Below are positions 17,626 to 25,889 of a stretch of 64,000 nt of DNA, piece after piece. The stretch's first letter is position 1. Every line of letters begins with the position of its first letter. The DNA lies in the NCBI RefSeq assembly GCF_024347335.1, contig NZ_AP025463.1, positions 2,294,001 to 2,358,000 of the forward strand, read 5' to 3'. The notes beneath the pieces are model-generated. The model saw nothing but the letters and a program-made list of their open reading frames with translations. It was not told where the DNA came from and did not search any database. Source of the stretch: Vibrio celticus. GTDB lineage: Bacteria; Pseudomonadota; Gammaproteobacteria; Enterobacterales; Vibrionaceae. The translations under genes and the position numbers were made by a program.

Positions 17626-18943
17626 TTGCTTGTACCTTTGCACCGAAATCGTTAATTGCCTGCCAATCTGGCTGAATAGCCTGATAGTCAGACTCTGAGT
17701 AACCTAAGCGTACGGCTTGGTCGACAACAATTCTGGCTAAATCAAAATGGTGTGTGCGAGGGTGTGCAGCGAGGTAATCGCGTAACACAAGGCCAAGATC
17801 AATTGGCGCGCCTTGCTGTTTGTGAGCTTTTAACATCTCTGCAATTCGATCTGAAAGCAGGTCATTCACTTGCTCAAATTCTTCGTACTCTACGTCGATT
17901 GGTGCTTGTCCCATCACTTCGTCATCACGAAGCACAAGCGCTTCATCACGAAGATCCGTCAGCTTCTCAGCATCGGCGTAGGTCAGTAACCAAGGCGCAT
18001 CAAAGTAGTCGGTGACTGATTGACGCAAGCGCTGGCTAAAGGCACGGTTTTTATCCATATCAATCGCGGTACGAATAAACTTGTGAACATGGCGGTCGTA
18101 GCCGATCCATAAATCGATGGCTTGTTGGCCCCAACTGGTGATTCGATCGAGCTTCATCTGCAAGCCGAACAGGGTTTCGCCAACGAACTCGAGTTCATCG
18201 TCACCGTAGACAATTTCTTGAATATCGAGGATCTGTGTTTGCAGTTCATCACCCGCCGCTTGCAAGGTGTCTTGCAATTCTTTTAGCGTGGACGAGGTTT
18301 CTGAAAGCAAGGTTTCACAGTTGTTAATCGCCTCTCGCCAATCTTTGTTAAGAAGGTCGGCAATTTGTTGCTTAACCGTTTGCTGCTGCTCATCCATAAC
18401 ACGTTGGTTAAGATCAATCTGATCGAAAATTTCACCAACAGAATACTTGAGCACGCCGTAAACATTCTTTCTCCAATGTCCTGGAGTTCCGCCTTTTTGT
18501 GCTGCTTCAATGGCTTTTGCCATCTCGTCCGCAACCATAGAAAGCTGGATAGACAGTTTCAACTTAGAGAACTGACGGTGGCGTAAATAATAATCTGAAA
18601 TACCAATCGCCAATGGTGATAAGCGATAAATACTCGCACCATCGGTGATTTCGCTGGTAAAGCGGCTAATCAACTTCTGTTTAACTAACTCGTTGATGGC
18701 ATTGTTGGCACGAAACGCGGACGCTTCACCAGTATCTTCAAACAGTCGAGTGACGATGGTAAATGCATCGTGCAGTTCACCCTCGCCCAACTCTTCATCG
18801 AACCTTTCATTGCTTAGTACTGCGATAGCAATCAAAAATGCTAAGCGCTCTGGTGGCAAGTTTAATGAAAAATCATGCTGCTTGACCCAGCCCACCAACT
18901 CATCAATTGGCTGCTCTTCGGCAGTTTGAGTCATTTCACTCAT
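17606..18943 (-). CDS. mukF: Chromosome partition protein MukF (kleisin)
   Basis: MukF is the dimeric kleisin of MukBEF, linking the MukB heads through its N- and C-terminal winged-helix domains. The 445 residues are close to the 440 of E. coli. Readable landmarks are LVGWVKQHDFSLNLPPERLA near the N-terminus, the central helical bundle, and the C-terminal HFDLARIVVDQAVRLGYSES. The 3' end overlaps mukE, whose product it binds. The first Muk gene after cmoM, 125 bp away. Confidence 0.97.
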   Translation of the reverse strand: MSEMTQTAEEQPIDELVGWVKQHDFSLNLPPERLAFLIAIAVLSNERFDEELGEGELHDAFTIVTRLFEDTGEASAFRANNAINELVKQKLISRFTSEITDGASIYRLSPLAIGISDYYLRHRQFSKLKLSIQLSMVADEMAKAIEAAQKGGTPGHWRKNVYGVLKYSVGEIFDQIDLNQRVMDEQQQTVKQQIADLLNKDWREAINNCETLLSETSSTLKELQDTLQAAGDELQTQILDIQEIVYGDDELEFVGETLFGLQMKLDRITSWGQQAIDLWIGYDRHVHKFIRTAIDMDKNRAFSQRLRQSVTDYFDAPWLLTYADAEKLTDLRDEALVLRDDEVMGQAPIDVEYEEFEQVNDLLSDRIAEMLKAHKQQGAPIDLGLVLRDYLAAHPRTHHFDLARIVVDQAVRLGYSESDYQAIQPDWQAINDFGAKVQANVINKY

Positions 18944-19068
18944 TGTGGTTCCTGTTACTGTTCTTCGTCATATCGAATGTATTAGATATGACGCCTATTT
19001 CTTTATGACGCGGGCTTCTTACGATTGCATAGCGCATGTTGTGGCTTCTTTTACCACATTCACCGCTG

Positions 19069-19854
19069 TTATTGCGCAGGTTTTTGAGCCCAAACGTGAA
19101 TATAACGGCCTAGTGACAGATATGGCTCTTGGCGACATAGCTGTTTTTCCAGTTCCAATACATCTTCAAATTGGTAATCGCCCATGTACTCCATATTACC
19201 TATGTAGTCACTGAAAGAGCGAATGCCTGATTTACCACAGATTTCTAGACCAGCGTCTTCTATCCATTGATAAACCTCTTCCGGCTTCAAGCCTTTTTGT
19301 GGTTGCAGCTTAAACCGTTTTCGATGTGGCATCCCATTCAATACATGAGGAATGTTGCCACAAATCACATTTTTCAGGACTAATCCGTGGTGGTTGTAAA
19401 ACATTATCGAGGCGACGCCACCCGGTTTAACTTGTTCAAGCAATAAATCAAGTGCCTCTTTAGGATCGGCTAACCATTCCATTACGGCATGAAACATCAC
19501 AAAATCGACTTTTTCATCGAGATGTTCTGCGACTTTTTGTACTGGTGAATGAATAAATCGATATTGCTCTAACAAACCCGCTCCGCTGATACTTTCTTCT
19601 GCGAGCTTCAACATTTCAGAAGAGAGGTCACACAGAAAAACGTTATGCCCAAGCGCGGCAATTTTTTGCGACATCTGCGCAAGTCCGCCTCCAGCATCAA
19701 GCACATGCAGCGGCGAAGCTGATTGCTCAAATTTGCTCAAAGCTTGTTCTAAATCTTCCCATACGATGATCTGACGGATCTCTCCTTTGTCAGAGCCGTA
19801 AATGTTTTTTGCAAATTTGTGGGCAATATCGTCGAAATTACGGTCTTCAGTCAC
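19069..19854 (-). CDS. cmoM: tRNA 5-carboxymethoxyuridine methyltransferase
   Basis: CmoM (formerly SmtA) methylates the carboxyl of cmo5U34 to mcmo5U34 in a subset of tRNAs, using SAM. The 261 residues equal the E. coli length. The SAM motif VLDAGGGLAQMS is at about 51-62, followed by VFLCDLSSEML and the FHAVMEWLADP segment. It heads the mukFEB unit, an arrangement shared with E. coli. Together with CmoA and CmoB, also in this window, it completes the late steps of the modification. Confidence 0.96.
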   Translation of the reverse strand: MTEDRNFDDIAHKFAKNIYGSDKGEIRQIIVWEDLEQALSKFEQSASPLHVLDAGGGLAQMSQKIAALGHNVFLCDLSSEMLKLAEESISGAGLLEQYRFIHSPVQKVAEHLDEKVDFVMFHAVMEWLADPKEALDLLLEQVKPGGVASIMFYNHHGLVLKNVICGNIPHVLNGMPHRKRFKLQPQKGLKPEEVYQWIEDAGLEICGKSGIRSFSDYIGNMEYMGDYQFEDVLELEKQLCRQEPYLSLGRYIHVWAQKPAQ

Positions 19855-19969
19855 GGCTACTTGAGTTATTATGTCCTATCGTGCCTGCTATTCTGTCACA
19901 GGAATTTCAGGAATAAAGAGGCGATGTCTCTTTTTACTACTAAGTGATGTTTTTTCGGACTATTCGGAT

Positions 19970-20821
19970 ATGTTTGAGCTGAAAAAAGTAGTGTCTTCGC
20001 TATTGATGCCACTGCCAGCAATGTTAATTCTCGCTTTTCTGGGTTTAGCCCTAGTGATGTTTACTACCAAAAGGAAGACGGGTTGCCTAATCACCCTTTC
20101 AGCCCTATCTGGTATTTTCCTAATCGCTTTCCAACCAGTTTCTAGTCAACTTTTAATGCCAATGGAAAGGCAACACACCGCATTTTTACCTGTCGATGAA
20201 ACCGTCGATTACGTGATGGTTCTCGGAAGTGGTCACGTCGTAGACGACCAAATTCCACCGACATCAGAACTTAGCCGCACCGGCCTGATGCGTTTAAGTG
20301 AAGGGATTCGTATTCTACGCCTCTACCCTGGTGCAAAACTCATTTTGTCTGGCTATGGCGCAGGCACTGAAGTAAGTAACGCAAGAATGATGGCTAAAGT
20401 TGCACTAGCTCTTGGCGTAGCAAAGCCCGACATCATTCTGCTTGAAACCGCAAAAGACACTTGGGAAGAAGCCCGCCAAGCCGCTGCGTTCGTTAAGAAT
20501 AAAAGAATGGTGTTGGTGACTTCAGCGAGCCATATGACTCGCGTACTGAATGAGTTCAATGCTGCAGGCATGAAACCACTACCTGCACCAACCAACTATC
20601 TTGCACAAGAAGGTATTGTTGAGCCTTGGAATAAGTACATGCCAAAAGCGCTATACCTTGAGCAGACTGAGCGTTACTGGCACGAAACCATGGGATTGGT
20701 TTGGCAAAGCCTGCGTGATTGGCTAGATACAAGCAATGACATTGTTGAAGAGCCTGTTATTCCAGAAGCTTCCAGCTTAATTGAAGATGACGGTGAAGTT
20801 TCTGCGGCCCAGCCTCAATAA
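19970..20821 (+). CDS. elyC: ElyC/SanA/YdcF family membrane protein
   Basis: A DUF218-family inner-membrane protein. In E. coli ElyC affects peptidoglycan assembly and lipid carrier metabolism; the exact reaction is not settled. I start at the ATG at 19970 (MFELKKVVSSLLMPLP), which matches the family N-terminus; a longer frame from 19871 adds 33 residues with no support. From 19970 the protein has 283 residues, with two hydrophobic segments (about 10-30 and 38-56) and then the soluble domain containing VMVLGSGH, LSGYG and LVTSASHM. It diverges from cmoM, next to which it also lies in E. coli. Confidence 0.9.
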   Translation: MFELKKVVSSLLMPLPAMLILAFLGLALVMFTTKRKTGCLITLSALSGIFLIAFQPVSSQLLMPMERQHTAFLPVDETVDYVMVLGSGHVVDDQIPPTSELSRTGLMRLSEGIRILRLYPGAKLILSGYGAGTEVSNARMMAKVALALGVAKPDIILLETAKDTWEEARQAAAFVKNKRMVLVTSASHMTRVLNEFNAAGMKPLPAPTNYLAQEGIVEPWNKYMPKALYLEQTERYWHETMGLVWQSLRDWLDTSNDIVEEPVIPEASSLIEDDGEVSAAQPQ

Positions 20822-20910
20822 GCCCATTAAATCTTTAAACTCATCTGAGCAGACAGAGTCGCCAAGTATTTGTAGATTCTCTGGTCGTTAACAGTAAAAG
20901 CTGAGTAATA

Positions 20911-20945
20911 AAAAAGCCGAGACATCAATGATGTCTCGGCTTTTT
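20911..20945. terminator. Bidirectional terminator between elyC and torR
   Basis: A perfect stem AAAAAGCCGAGACATC/GATGTCTCGGCTTTTT with loop AAT. It serves both converging genes. Confidence 0.93.
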
Positions 20946-20986
20946 ACGTTAAAATGTCGTTGTTGATTAATCACTCCCGAAGGAAA

Positions 20987-21700
20987 TCAATCACCAGCGA
21001 ACATGTAACCTTCACCGTGAACCGTCACAAAGATTTGTGGGTTCTTAGGATCGAACTCCATTTTTGCACGCATACGACGAATCAATACGTCGATAGTACG
21101 GTCATTAGGCGCGTCCACTCGGTGGCTAATCATATTCAAAATACGTTCGCGGCTTAATACTTGATTAGGGTAAGAAGACAAAGCCACTAGCAGTTCGTAT
21201 TCTGCTTTGGTCAGTTTCACCGGTTCGCCGTTTTTGCTTAACGCGCGACGAGGGATATCAAATGTCCACTCCCCAAAACGAACCACAGACTCATCTGATG
21301 TTTCTTCGACTGCGCCCGCTGCTGTTTTACGAGCAGCAGAGATACGCCAAAGTAGGTTTTTAACTCGAACTAATAACTCGCGAAGTTCGAAGGGTTTAGT
21401 AACGTAATCGTCAGCGCCCATTTCAAGGCCAACGATCTTGTCGATGCTATCCGTGCGTCCAGTAACTAAAATAATTCCAATGTCTGATTGACTGCGTAAT
21501 TCGCGAGTTAGCATCAATCCATCTTCGCCTGGTAAGTTGATGTCCAGCATAATGAGGTCAACGTTGTTTTCTTCTAACACGTTTCTCATTTGAGCGCCGC
21601 TTTCTGCTTCGCTCACTGTGTAACCCTCGTTCTGGAAGTATCCAACCAGTTTACTGCGGGTTACCACATCATCTTCTACGACTAATACGTGATAGCTCAT
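20987..21700 (-). CDS. torR: Two-component response regulator, TorR type
   Basis: OmpR/PhoB-type regulator of 237 residues. The receiver domain has the acidic pair Asp10/Asp11, phosphoacceptor Asp53 in IMLDINLPGEDG and Lys102 in VTKPFELREL. The DNA-binding winged helix spans about 140-235, ending FVTVHGEGYMF. The receiver resembles E. coli TorR (IILVTGR, DKIVGLEMGADDYVTKP, RVKNLLWRI) more than ArcA, its near relative. The divergent torD supports a role in trimethylamine N-oxide respiration. No torS sensor or torCA reductase genes lie nearby, so the partner must be encoded elsewhere. Confidence 0.88.
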   Translation of the reverse strand: MSYHVLVVEDDVVTRSKLVGYFQNEGYTVSEAESGAQMRNVLEENNVDLIMLDINLPGEDGLMLTRELRSQSDIGIILVTGRTDSIDKIVGLEMGADDYVTKPFELRELLVRVKNLLWRISAARKTAAGAVEETSDESVVRFGEWTFDIPRRALSKNGEPVKLTKAEYELLVALSSYPNQVLSRERILNMISHRVDAPNDRTIDVLIRRMRAKMEFDPKNPQIFVTVHGEGYMFAGD

Positions 21701-21739
21701 CTACACCACTTTTCTTATTTAATAGTTTCAGTGACTATT

Positions 21740-21749
21740 CTATTCATAA
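21740..21749 (+). promoter_or_regulatory. Possible TorR box
   Basis: CTATTCATAA matches the E. coli tor box CTGTTCATAT at 8 of 10 positions, 40 bp upstream of the torR start. A single site of this length can arise by chance. Confidence 0.3.
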
Positions 21750-21919
21750 CTAGTAACAATTCTAGTGGTACAGAAGATAAAAGCCAGAAACATGGATTTT
21801 TTTTGATACAAGACAATCTTAAACCTTGCTATTTATCGTCCATCGCAATTCAATATAGGCATTACTACTAACGAGTAACTTTGCGTTTTGCAAATAGCCT
21901 TGTTATTCAGCCTTGGTGT

Positions 21920-21954
21920 GCTTATGCCCAAGTGACTTCAAGATGCATATAAGC
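21920..21954. repeat. Inverted repeat in the torD leader, possible dispersed-repeat copy
   Basis: GCTTAT (21920-21925) and ATAAGC (21949-21954) flank GCCCAAGTGACTTCAAGATG. The inner segment resembles a short sequence I associate with intergenic repeats in vibrios and enterics, but copy number cannot be checked here. Confidence 0.3.
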
Positions 21955-21985
21955 AACATCACAAGACTAAGTCAGGATCTAACAA

Positions 21986-22633
21986 ATGAAAGATACGAAA
22001 GCGTTCAACGAGCAAAGAGCAGAAATATACTGGTGGCTATCAAGCTTATTTGCCAAAGAGCTCACTCAAGAAGAACTCGATCACTACCACTCTGTTGAAA
22101 TTCGTTCTTTCCTAACTGGTTTAGGCGAAAATGAGACACTAAAGCCAGCGATTGATAAGTTAGTGGATGCGCTGAACCGCCTACAAACACGTGAAGATGC
22201 TCAGCTAGAACTGTCTGCAGACTTTTGCGACCTATTCTTAAAGACAGATAAACACGGCGCTCTTCCTTACGCTTCAATGTATATCGGCGAAACTGGCCTC
22301 TTGAATGATAAGCCAGCAAAAGATATGGAAGAGATCATGGCTAAACACAACTTAGTCGTGAACCAAGATCTAAAAGAGCCAGCAGACCACATTGCTATTG
22401 AACTCGATTTCCTTGGTAACTTAATCATTCGTTCAAACGAAACGGATATTGAAGAAGAGCTAGAGAATTCATTTGCCGTTCAACAGCAGTTTATCGAACA
22501 ACAATTGCTGACTTGGGTACCAAAGTTCAACGTGAAATGTCATGACGTTGATGAATTCGGTTTCTACGCCTCCGTCTCATCTTTGCTACTCGCATTCTGT
22601 CAATTAGACACTCAATATTTAGCCGGTGAATAG
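21986..22633 (+). CDS. torD: TorA-specific chaperone TorD
   Basis: TorD is a cytoplasmic redox-enzyme maturation protein that binds the Tat signal peptide and apo-form of the TMAO reductase TorA before cofactor insertion. The 215-residue all-helical protein shows the family pattern RAEIYWWLSSLFAKELT near the start, the central YASMYIGETGLLND and PADHIAIELDFLGNL (about 132-146). It is divergent from torR and separated from any torA gene, so the chaperone acts on a reductase encoded elsewhere. Confidence 0.93.
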   Translation: MKDTKAFNEQRAEIYWWLSSLFAKELTQEELDHYHSVEIRSFLTGLGENETLKPAIDKLVDALNRLQTREDAQLELSADFCDLFLKTDKHGALPYASMYIGETGLLNDKPAKDMEEIMAKHNLVVNQDLKEPADHIAIELDFLGNLIIRSNETDIEEELENSFAVQQQFIEQQLLTWVPKFNVKCHDVDEFGFYASVSSLLLAFCQLDTQYLAGE

Positions 22634-22674
22634 CTTATTGGATGACTAGGTAAATAAATTCAGCAGAATGTGAC

Positions 22675-22704
22675 AATTCACCCGGATTTCTGGGTGAATT
22701 TTAT
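22675..22704 (+). terminator. torD terminator
   Basis: Stem AATTCACCC/GGGTGAATT with a short loop, followed by TTTATT; about 40 bp after the torD stop. Confidence 0.8.
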
Positions 22705-22731
22705 TGCGAGTAATTTCTAGTCAGTCTAAAA

Positions 22732-22836
22732 TTGTGACCGCAAACGATAAAATATGAAACATTCACGAAATGCTATGCTTATTAAAGTTCAGAGCATTTC
22801 GGTGTTAAGACAAGCCGCTCAATAGCGGTTTTTTGT
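22732..22836 (+). ncRNA. Candidate short transcript or leader between torD and purR
   Basis: A second, strong terminator (22814-22836) lies 110 bp beyond the torD terminator and 112 bp before purR. The region between the two terminators has promoter-like hexamers (TAAAAT near 22748, TATGCT near 22774) but no reading frame. It could encode a small RNA of roughly 50-80 nt or be an attenuated leader. CCGCAAACGATAAAA (22739-22753) partly resembles a PurR operator. No known RNA family recognised. Confidence 0.3.
22814..22836 (+). terminator. Intrinsic terminator ahead of purR
   Basis: Stem CCGCT/AGCGG with loop CAAT and a run TTTTTTGTTTTT. It is placed in front of, not behind, an annotated gene. 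Confidence 0.85.
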
Positions 22837-22948
22837 TTTTTAGCACTTTAGTACCCAAAGAGCCCTACAAATTTAAGCTCTTAGTTAGGTAGCTTAACGG
22901 CTACTTTATTCCGTACTTTGGGAAAGTAGCTTCTAATAGGATAAAACC

Positions 22949-23953
22949 ATGGCCACTATAAAAGATGTCGCTCGCTTAGCCGGCGTATCAACAACAACCG
23001 TTTCTCACGTAATTAATAAAACTCGCTTTGTTGCAGAAGCAACTCAAGAAAAAGTAAACAAAGCCGTAGATGAACTGAACTATGCACCAAGTGCTGTTGC
23101 TCGTAGCTTGAAATGTAATACAACACGCACTATTGGCATGCTAGTGACTCAATCAACTAACCTATTCTTCTCTGAAGTTATCGATGGTGTTGAAAGCTAC
23201 TGCTACCGTCAAGGTTACACTTTGATCCTGTGTAATACGGGCGGCATCTATGAGAAGCAACGTGACTACATTCGAATGCTTGCAGAGAAACGTGTAGATG
23301 GCATCTTAGTTATGTGTTCTGACCTAACTGAAGAACTAAGAGAGATGTTAGACCGTCACGCTGACATCCCTAAAGTTATCATGGACTGGGGTCCAGAGAG
23401 CTCTCAGGCTGATAAGATCATCGATAACTCAGAAGAAGGTGGCTACCTAGCGACCAAATACCTTATTGAACGCGGTCACTCTAAGATTGCATGTTTAAGT
23501 GGCCACTTAGACAAAGCAGCATGTGTTGAACGTATTGCCGGTTACAAGCGCGCACTCAACGAAGCAAAGATTTCTGCTGATGAAAATATGATCATCGAAG
23601 GCAACTTTGAGTGTGATACGGCTGTTCTTGCTGCAGAACAAATCGTTGAGATGGAAGATCGTCCAACGGCAGTATTCTGCTTTAACGACACAATGGCACT
23701 CGGCTTAATGAGCCGACTGCAAGAAAAAGGCATCCGCATTCCTGAAGATATCTCAGTGATCGGTTACGACAACATCGAACTCGCTGAATACTTCTCTCCG
23801 CCGTTAACGACAGTTCACCAACCAAAACGTCGTGTTGGTAAGAATGCATTCGAAATTCTATTGGAGCGCATCAAAGACAAAGACCACGAAAAACGCGTCT
23901 TCGAAATGCACCCTGAAATTGTTGAACGAAGTACAGTTAAGACGTTAAATTAA
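22949..23953 (+). CDS. purR: Purine repressor PurR (LacI family)
   Basis: A LacI-type repressor that binds hypoxanthine or guanine and shuts down purine synthesis genes. The 334 residues show the helix-turn-helix IKDVARLAGVSTTTVSHVIN (4-23), the hinge AVARSLKCN (about 50-58) that inserts in the minor groove, and the periplasmic-binding-protein-like effector domain. Length and N-terminus agree with E. coli PurR (341). An AGGATAAAACC segment precedes the ATG. Followed by its own terminator and then the tfoY riboswitch, the order known from Vibrio cholerae. Confidence 0.96.
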   Translation: MATIKDVARLAGVSTTTVSHVINKTRFVAEATQEKVNKAVDELNYAPSAVARSLKCNTTRTIGMLVTQSTNLFFSEVIDGVESYCYRQGYTLILCNTGGIYEKQRDYIRMLAEKRVDGILVMCSDLTEELREMLDRHADIPKVIMDWGPESSQADKIIDNSEEGGYLATKYLIERGHSKIACLSGHLDKAACVERIAGYKRALNEAKISADENMIIEGNFECDTAVLAAEQIVEMEDRPTAVFCFNDTMALGLMSRLQEKGIRIPEDISVIGYDNIELAEYFSPPLTTVHQPKRRVGKNAFEILLERIKDKDHEKRVFEMHPEIVERSTVKTLN

Positions 23954-23979
23954 TTGATAATTCGAGTTTAATTTCATCA

Positions 23980-24007
23980 AGCGCACCTTTAGGTGCGCTT
24001 TTTTTAT
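23980..24007 (+). terminator. purR terminator
   Basis: Stem AGCGCACC/GGTGCGCT, loop TTTA, followed by a run of T. Confidence 0.93.
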
Positions 24008-24124
24008 CAGCAACCATAATGAACCCTTATGCATAAATGAAAGATCATTAATTGAAGCAATGTCACATTTTGAAATATCAACTGTGAGCTTCATTCAACA
24101 AAAACTTTATTCTATTCAATCAGT

Positions 24125-24211
24125 CACGCACAGGGCAAACCACTCGAAAGAGTGAGACGCAAAGCTTCCGGCCTAAACCACTCGTTGGTATGGTAGCGGG
24201 GTTACCGATGG
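24125..24211 (+). promoter_or_regulatory. Cyclic di-GMP-I riboswitch (GEMM) of tfoY
   Basis: The aptamer begins CACGCACAGGGCAAACC and contains the conserved GACGCAAAGC, TTCCGGCCTAAACCA and TAGCGGGGTTACCGATGG elements in order. The stem ACTC-GAAA-GAGT has a GNRA tetraloop and the second helix carries the matching receptor-like segment CCTAAACC. The layout is nearly that of the Vc2 riboswitch upstream of V. cholerae tfoY. It binds the second messenger c-di-GMP in the mRNA leader and controls tfoY. About 125 bp lie between the aptamer and the ATG. Confidence 0.97.
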
Positions 24212-24253
24212 CAAAATGCAGTAACTACTAATAATTTAGTAATTTACGGCTTA

Positions 24254-24283
24254 TTGACAATTTAATTGCAACATTTTGCTAAT
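24254..24283 (+). promoter_or_regulatory. Promoter-like sequence between riboswitch and tfoY
   Basis: TTGACA (24254-24259) and GCTAAT (24278-24283) with an 18-bp spacer. A transcript starting here would lack the aptamer. In V. cholerae tfoY is known to have several promoters, some bypassing the riboswitch. Confidence 0.5.
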
Positions 24284-24336
24284 CTCTCGGACCTGCTTAT
24301 TTGGTGGCGTAGTTCAAATACACCGAGATAAATAAC

Positions 24337-24927
24337 ATGGATAAACCGATACTAAAGGACTCGATGAAGTTATTTGAGTCCCTAGGAAAAATAAAATCAC
24401 GCTCAATGTTTGGTGGCTTCGGTCTTTTTGCTGATGACACTATGTTTGCTCTGGTTGTAAATGACCAGTTGCACATACGCGCAGACAAAGGCACAACGAA
24501 ACAATTCGAACAACAAGGGTTTCAACCATACGTCTACAAAAAACGTGGTTTCCCTGTCGTTACTAAATATTTCGCTTTACCTGAAGGCCTCTGGCAAGAT
24601 CAAGAGAAAATCTTGCAGCTTGCAACCACGTCTCTAGGTTTTGCTAAAGAAGAAAAAGCTGAGCAGTCTTCTGCCAAGCCGACCCGACTCAAGGATCTGC
24701 CTAATCTTCGACTCGCTACCGAGCGTATGTTGAAAAAGGCAGGGATCGATTCTGTAGAACGTTTATATGAATCTGGCTCTGTAAACGCATTTAACGCCAT
24801 CAAAGAATCGCATGCGTCTTCTGTCAGTATTGAACTACTTTGGGCGCTAGAAGGCGCGATCAATGGAACACATTGGTCTGTTATACCTCAGCAGCGTCGT
24901 GAAGAGCTTATCAATCGCGTCAATTAA
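24337..24927 (+). CDS. tfoY: TfoX/Sxy-family regulator TfoY
   Basis: A 196-residue protein with a TfoX N-terminal domain (about 5-100, including SRSMFGGFGLFADDTMFALV) and a TfoX C-terminal helical domain (about 112-196, LKDLPNLRLATERMLKKAGI). Vibrios have two paralogues: TfoX (chitin-induced competence) and TfoY (type VI secretion and motility). The c-di-GMP riboswitch directly upstream and the purR neighbour identify this one as TfoY. Its terminator has been split by an insertion sequence (24957-26407), so transcripts may now run into the element antisense to its transposase. Confidence 0.94.
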   Translation: MDKPILKDSMKLFESLGKIKSRSMFGGFGLFADDTMFALVVNDQLHIRADKGTTKQFEQQGFQPYVYKKRGFPVVTKYFALPEGLWQDQEKILQLATTSLGFAKEEKAEQSSAKPTRLKDLPNLRLATERMLKKAGIDSVERLYESGSVNAFNAIKESHASSVSIELLWALEGAINGTHWSVIPQQRREELINRVN

Positions 24928-24967
24928 CTTTGTCAGTGCAATCTATATACATAACTAAGCCGCATTT

Positions 24968-24992
24968 TGAAGTGACCCCATAAAGTTGGACA
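24968..24992. repeat. Left terminal inverted repeat of the IS
   Basis: Begins TGAAGTGACCCC and ends AGTTGGACA; pairs with the right end with a few mismatches. It starts with TGA, like the right end read inward. Confidence 0.88.
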
Positions 24993-24998
24993 TTTCTG

Positions 24999-25889
24999 TT
25001 AAGCGGCTTTCAAGGCCTGAGTTCGATATTCTATCGGAGTCAGGCCTTTTAGTTTCACTTTTATACGTTTGGTATTGTAGTACTCGATGTATTCTTTAAT
25101 TTGCTCTATCAGAGCATCTGCATCTTCAAAGCTTTGGTTGTGATACATCTCGGTTTTGAGTAAAGCAAAAAAGTTTTCAGCAACAGCATTATCCAAGCAG
25201 TTACCTTTTCTCGACATGCTTTGCGTTAACCCACTCTCCGCTACCTTTTTCTGATACTGTCGATGGCGATATTGCCAACCTTGATCGCTGTGTATAATTG
25301 GCTTTGAGTTGGGTTTAAGCGTTGATATAGCCTCCGTCAGCATATCCGTGACAAGCGGCAAGCAGGCATTTTTGGCCACTCTATAAGCTACCACTTCCTG
25401 AGTAAACAAGTCGACAACTGGAGACAAGTATACTTTCTGCTCTTTGACTTTGAACTCCGTGACATCAGTTACCCACTTTTCATCGGGTTGAGTCGCACTA
25501 AAATCTCTTTCAAGCACGTTGGGAGCAGCTGTTCCAGACTCTCCTCGGTATGAACGGTACTTTTTAATCCTGACCGTCGATTTAAGGTTGAGCTGAGCCA
25601 TAAGCCTTTGAACCGTTTTGTGATTAAGCGCGACCCCCTGATTTTTTAGTTCTAAATGAATACGACGATAACCGTATCGGCCCTTATGTTCATGATAAAT
25701 TGACTTTATCAACCGCAGCTCACGTTCGTAGCTATTTGGGCGCTTGCTCGTTTGAGCCTGATAATAAAAGACACTTTTTGCCAGCTGTAGAGTCTGCAGT
25801 AAGTGCTTCAACGGGTACTTGCCTTTAAGAGTTAGAGCTATGACCGCTTTTTCTTTGTTCGACGGTTTTTCCTGCTCCAACTCTTCCAA
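24999..25889 (-). CDS. IS3-family transposase OrfB (DDE domain)
   Basis: The catalytic half of the transposase. An HTH_21-type segment (KSIYHEHKGRYGYRRIHLEL, about 48-67) precedes the rve integrase core, with the three acidic residues in VTDVTEF, HSDQGWQY and NAVAENFFALLK. The frame is intact. It has no good start: 25889 is a TTG inside the overlap with orfA, so it is normally made as an OrfA-OrfB fusion by -1 slippage at TTTAAAA (25892-25898). Confidence 0.93.
   Translation of the reverse strand: MEELEQEKPSNKEKAVIALTLKGKYPLKHLLQTLQLAKSVFYYQAQTSKRPNSYERELRLIKSIYHEHKGRYGYRRIHLELKNQGVALNHKTVQRLMAQLNLKSTVRIKKYRSYRGESGTAAPNVLERDFSATQPDEKWVTDVTEFKVKEQKVYLSPVVDLFTQEVVAYRVAKNACLPLVTDMLTEAISTLKPNSKPIIHSDQGWQYRHRQYQKKVAESGLTQSMSRKGNCLDNAVAENFFALLKTEMYHNQSFEDADALIEQIKEYIEYYNTKRIKVKLKGLTPIEYRTQALKAA

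Noticed and set aside
19871..19969. 33-residue extension of ElyC
   Set aside because: Family homology starts at MFELKKV (19970), and the extension includes a polar stretch unlike an inner-membrane N-terminus.
20987..21700. Calling this regulator ArcA
   Set aside because: Receiver and C-terminal segments agree better with TorR, and torD is the divergent neighbour.
22739..22753. Definite PurR operator upstream of purR
   Set aside because: Only about 9 of 16 positions agree with the palindrome; kept as a weak remark only.
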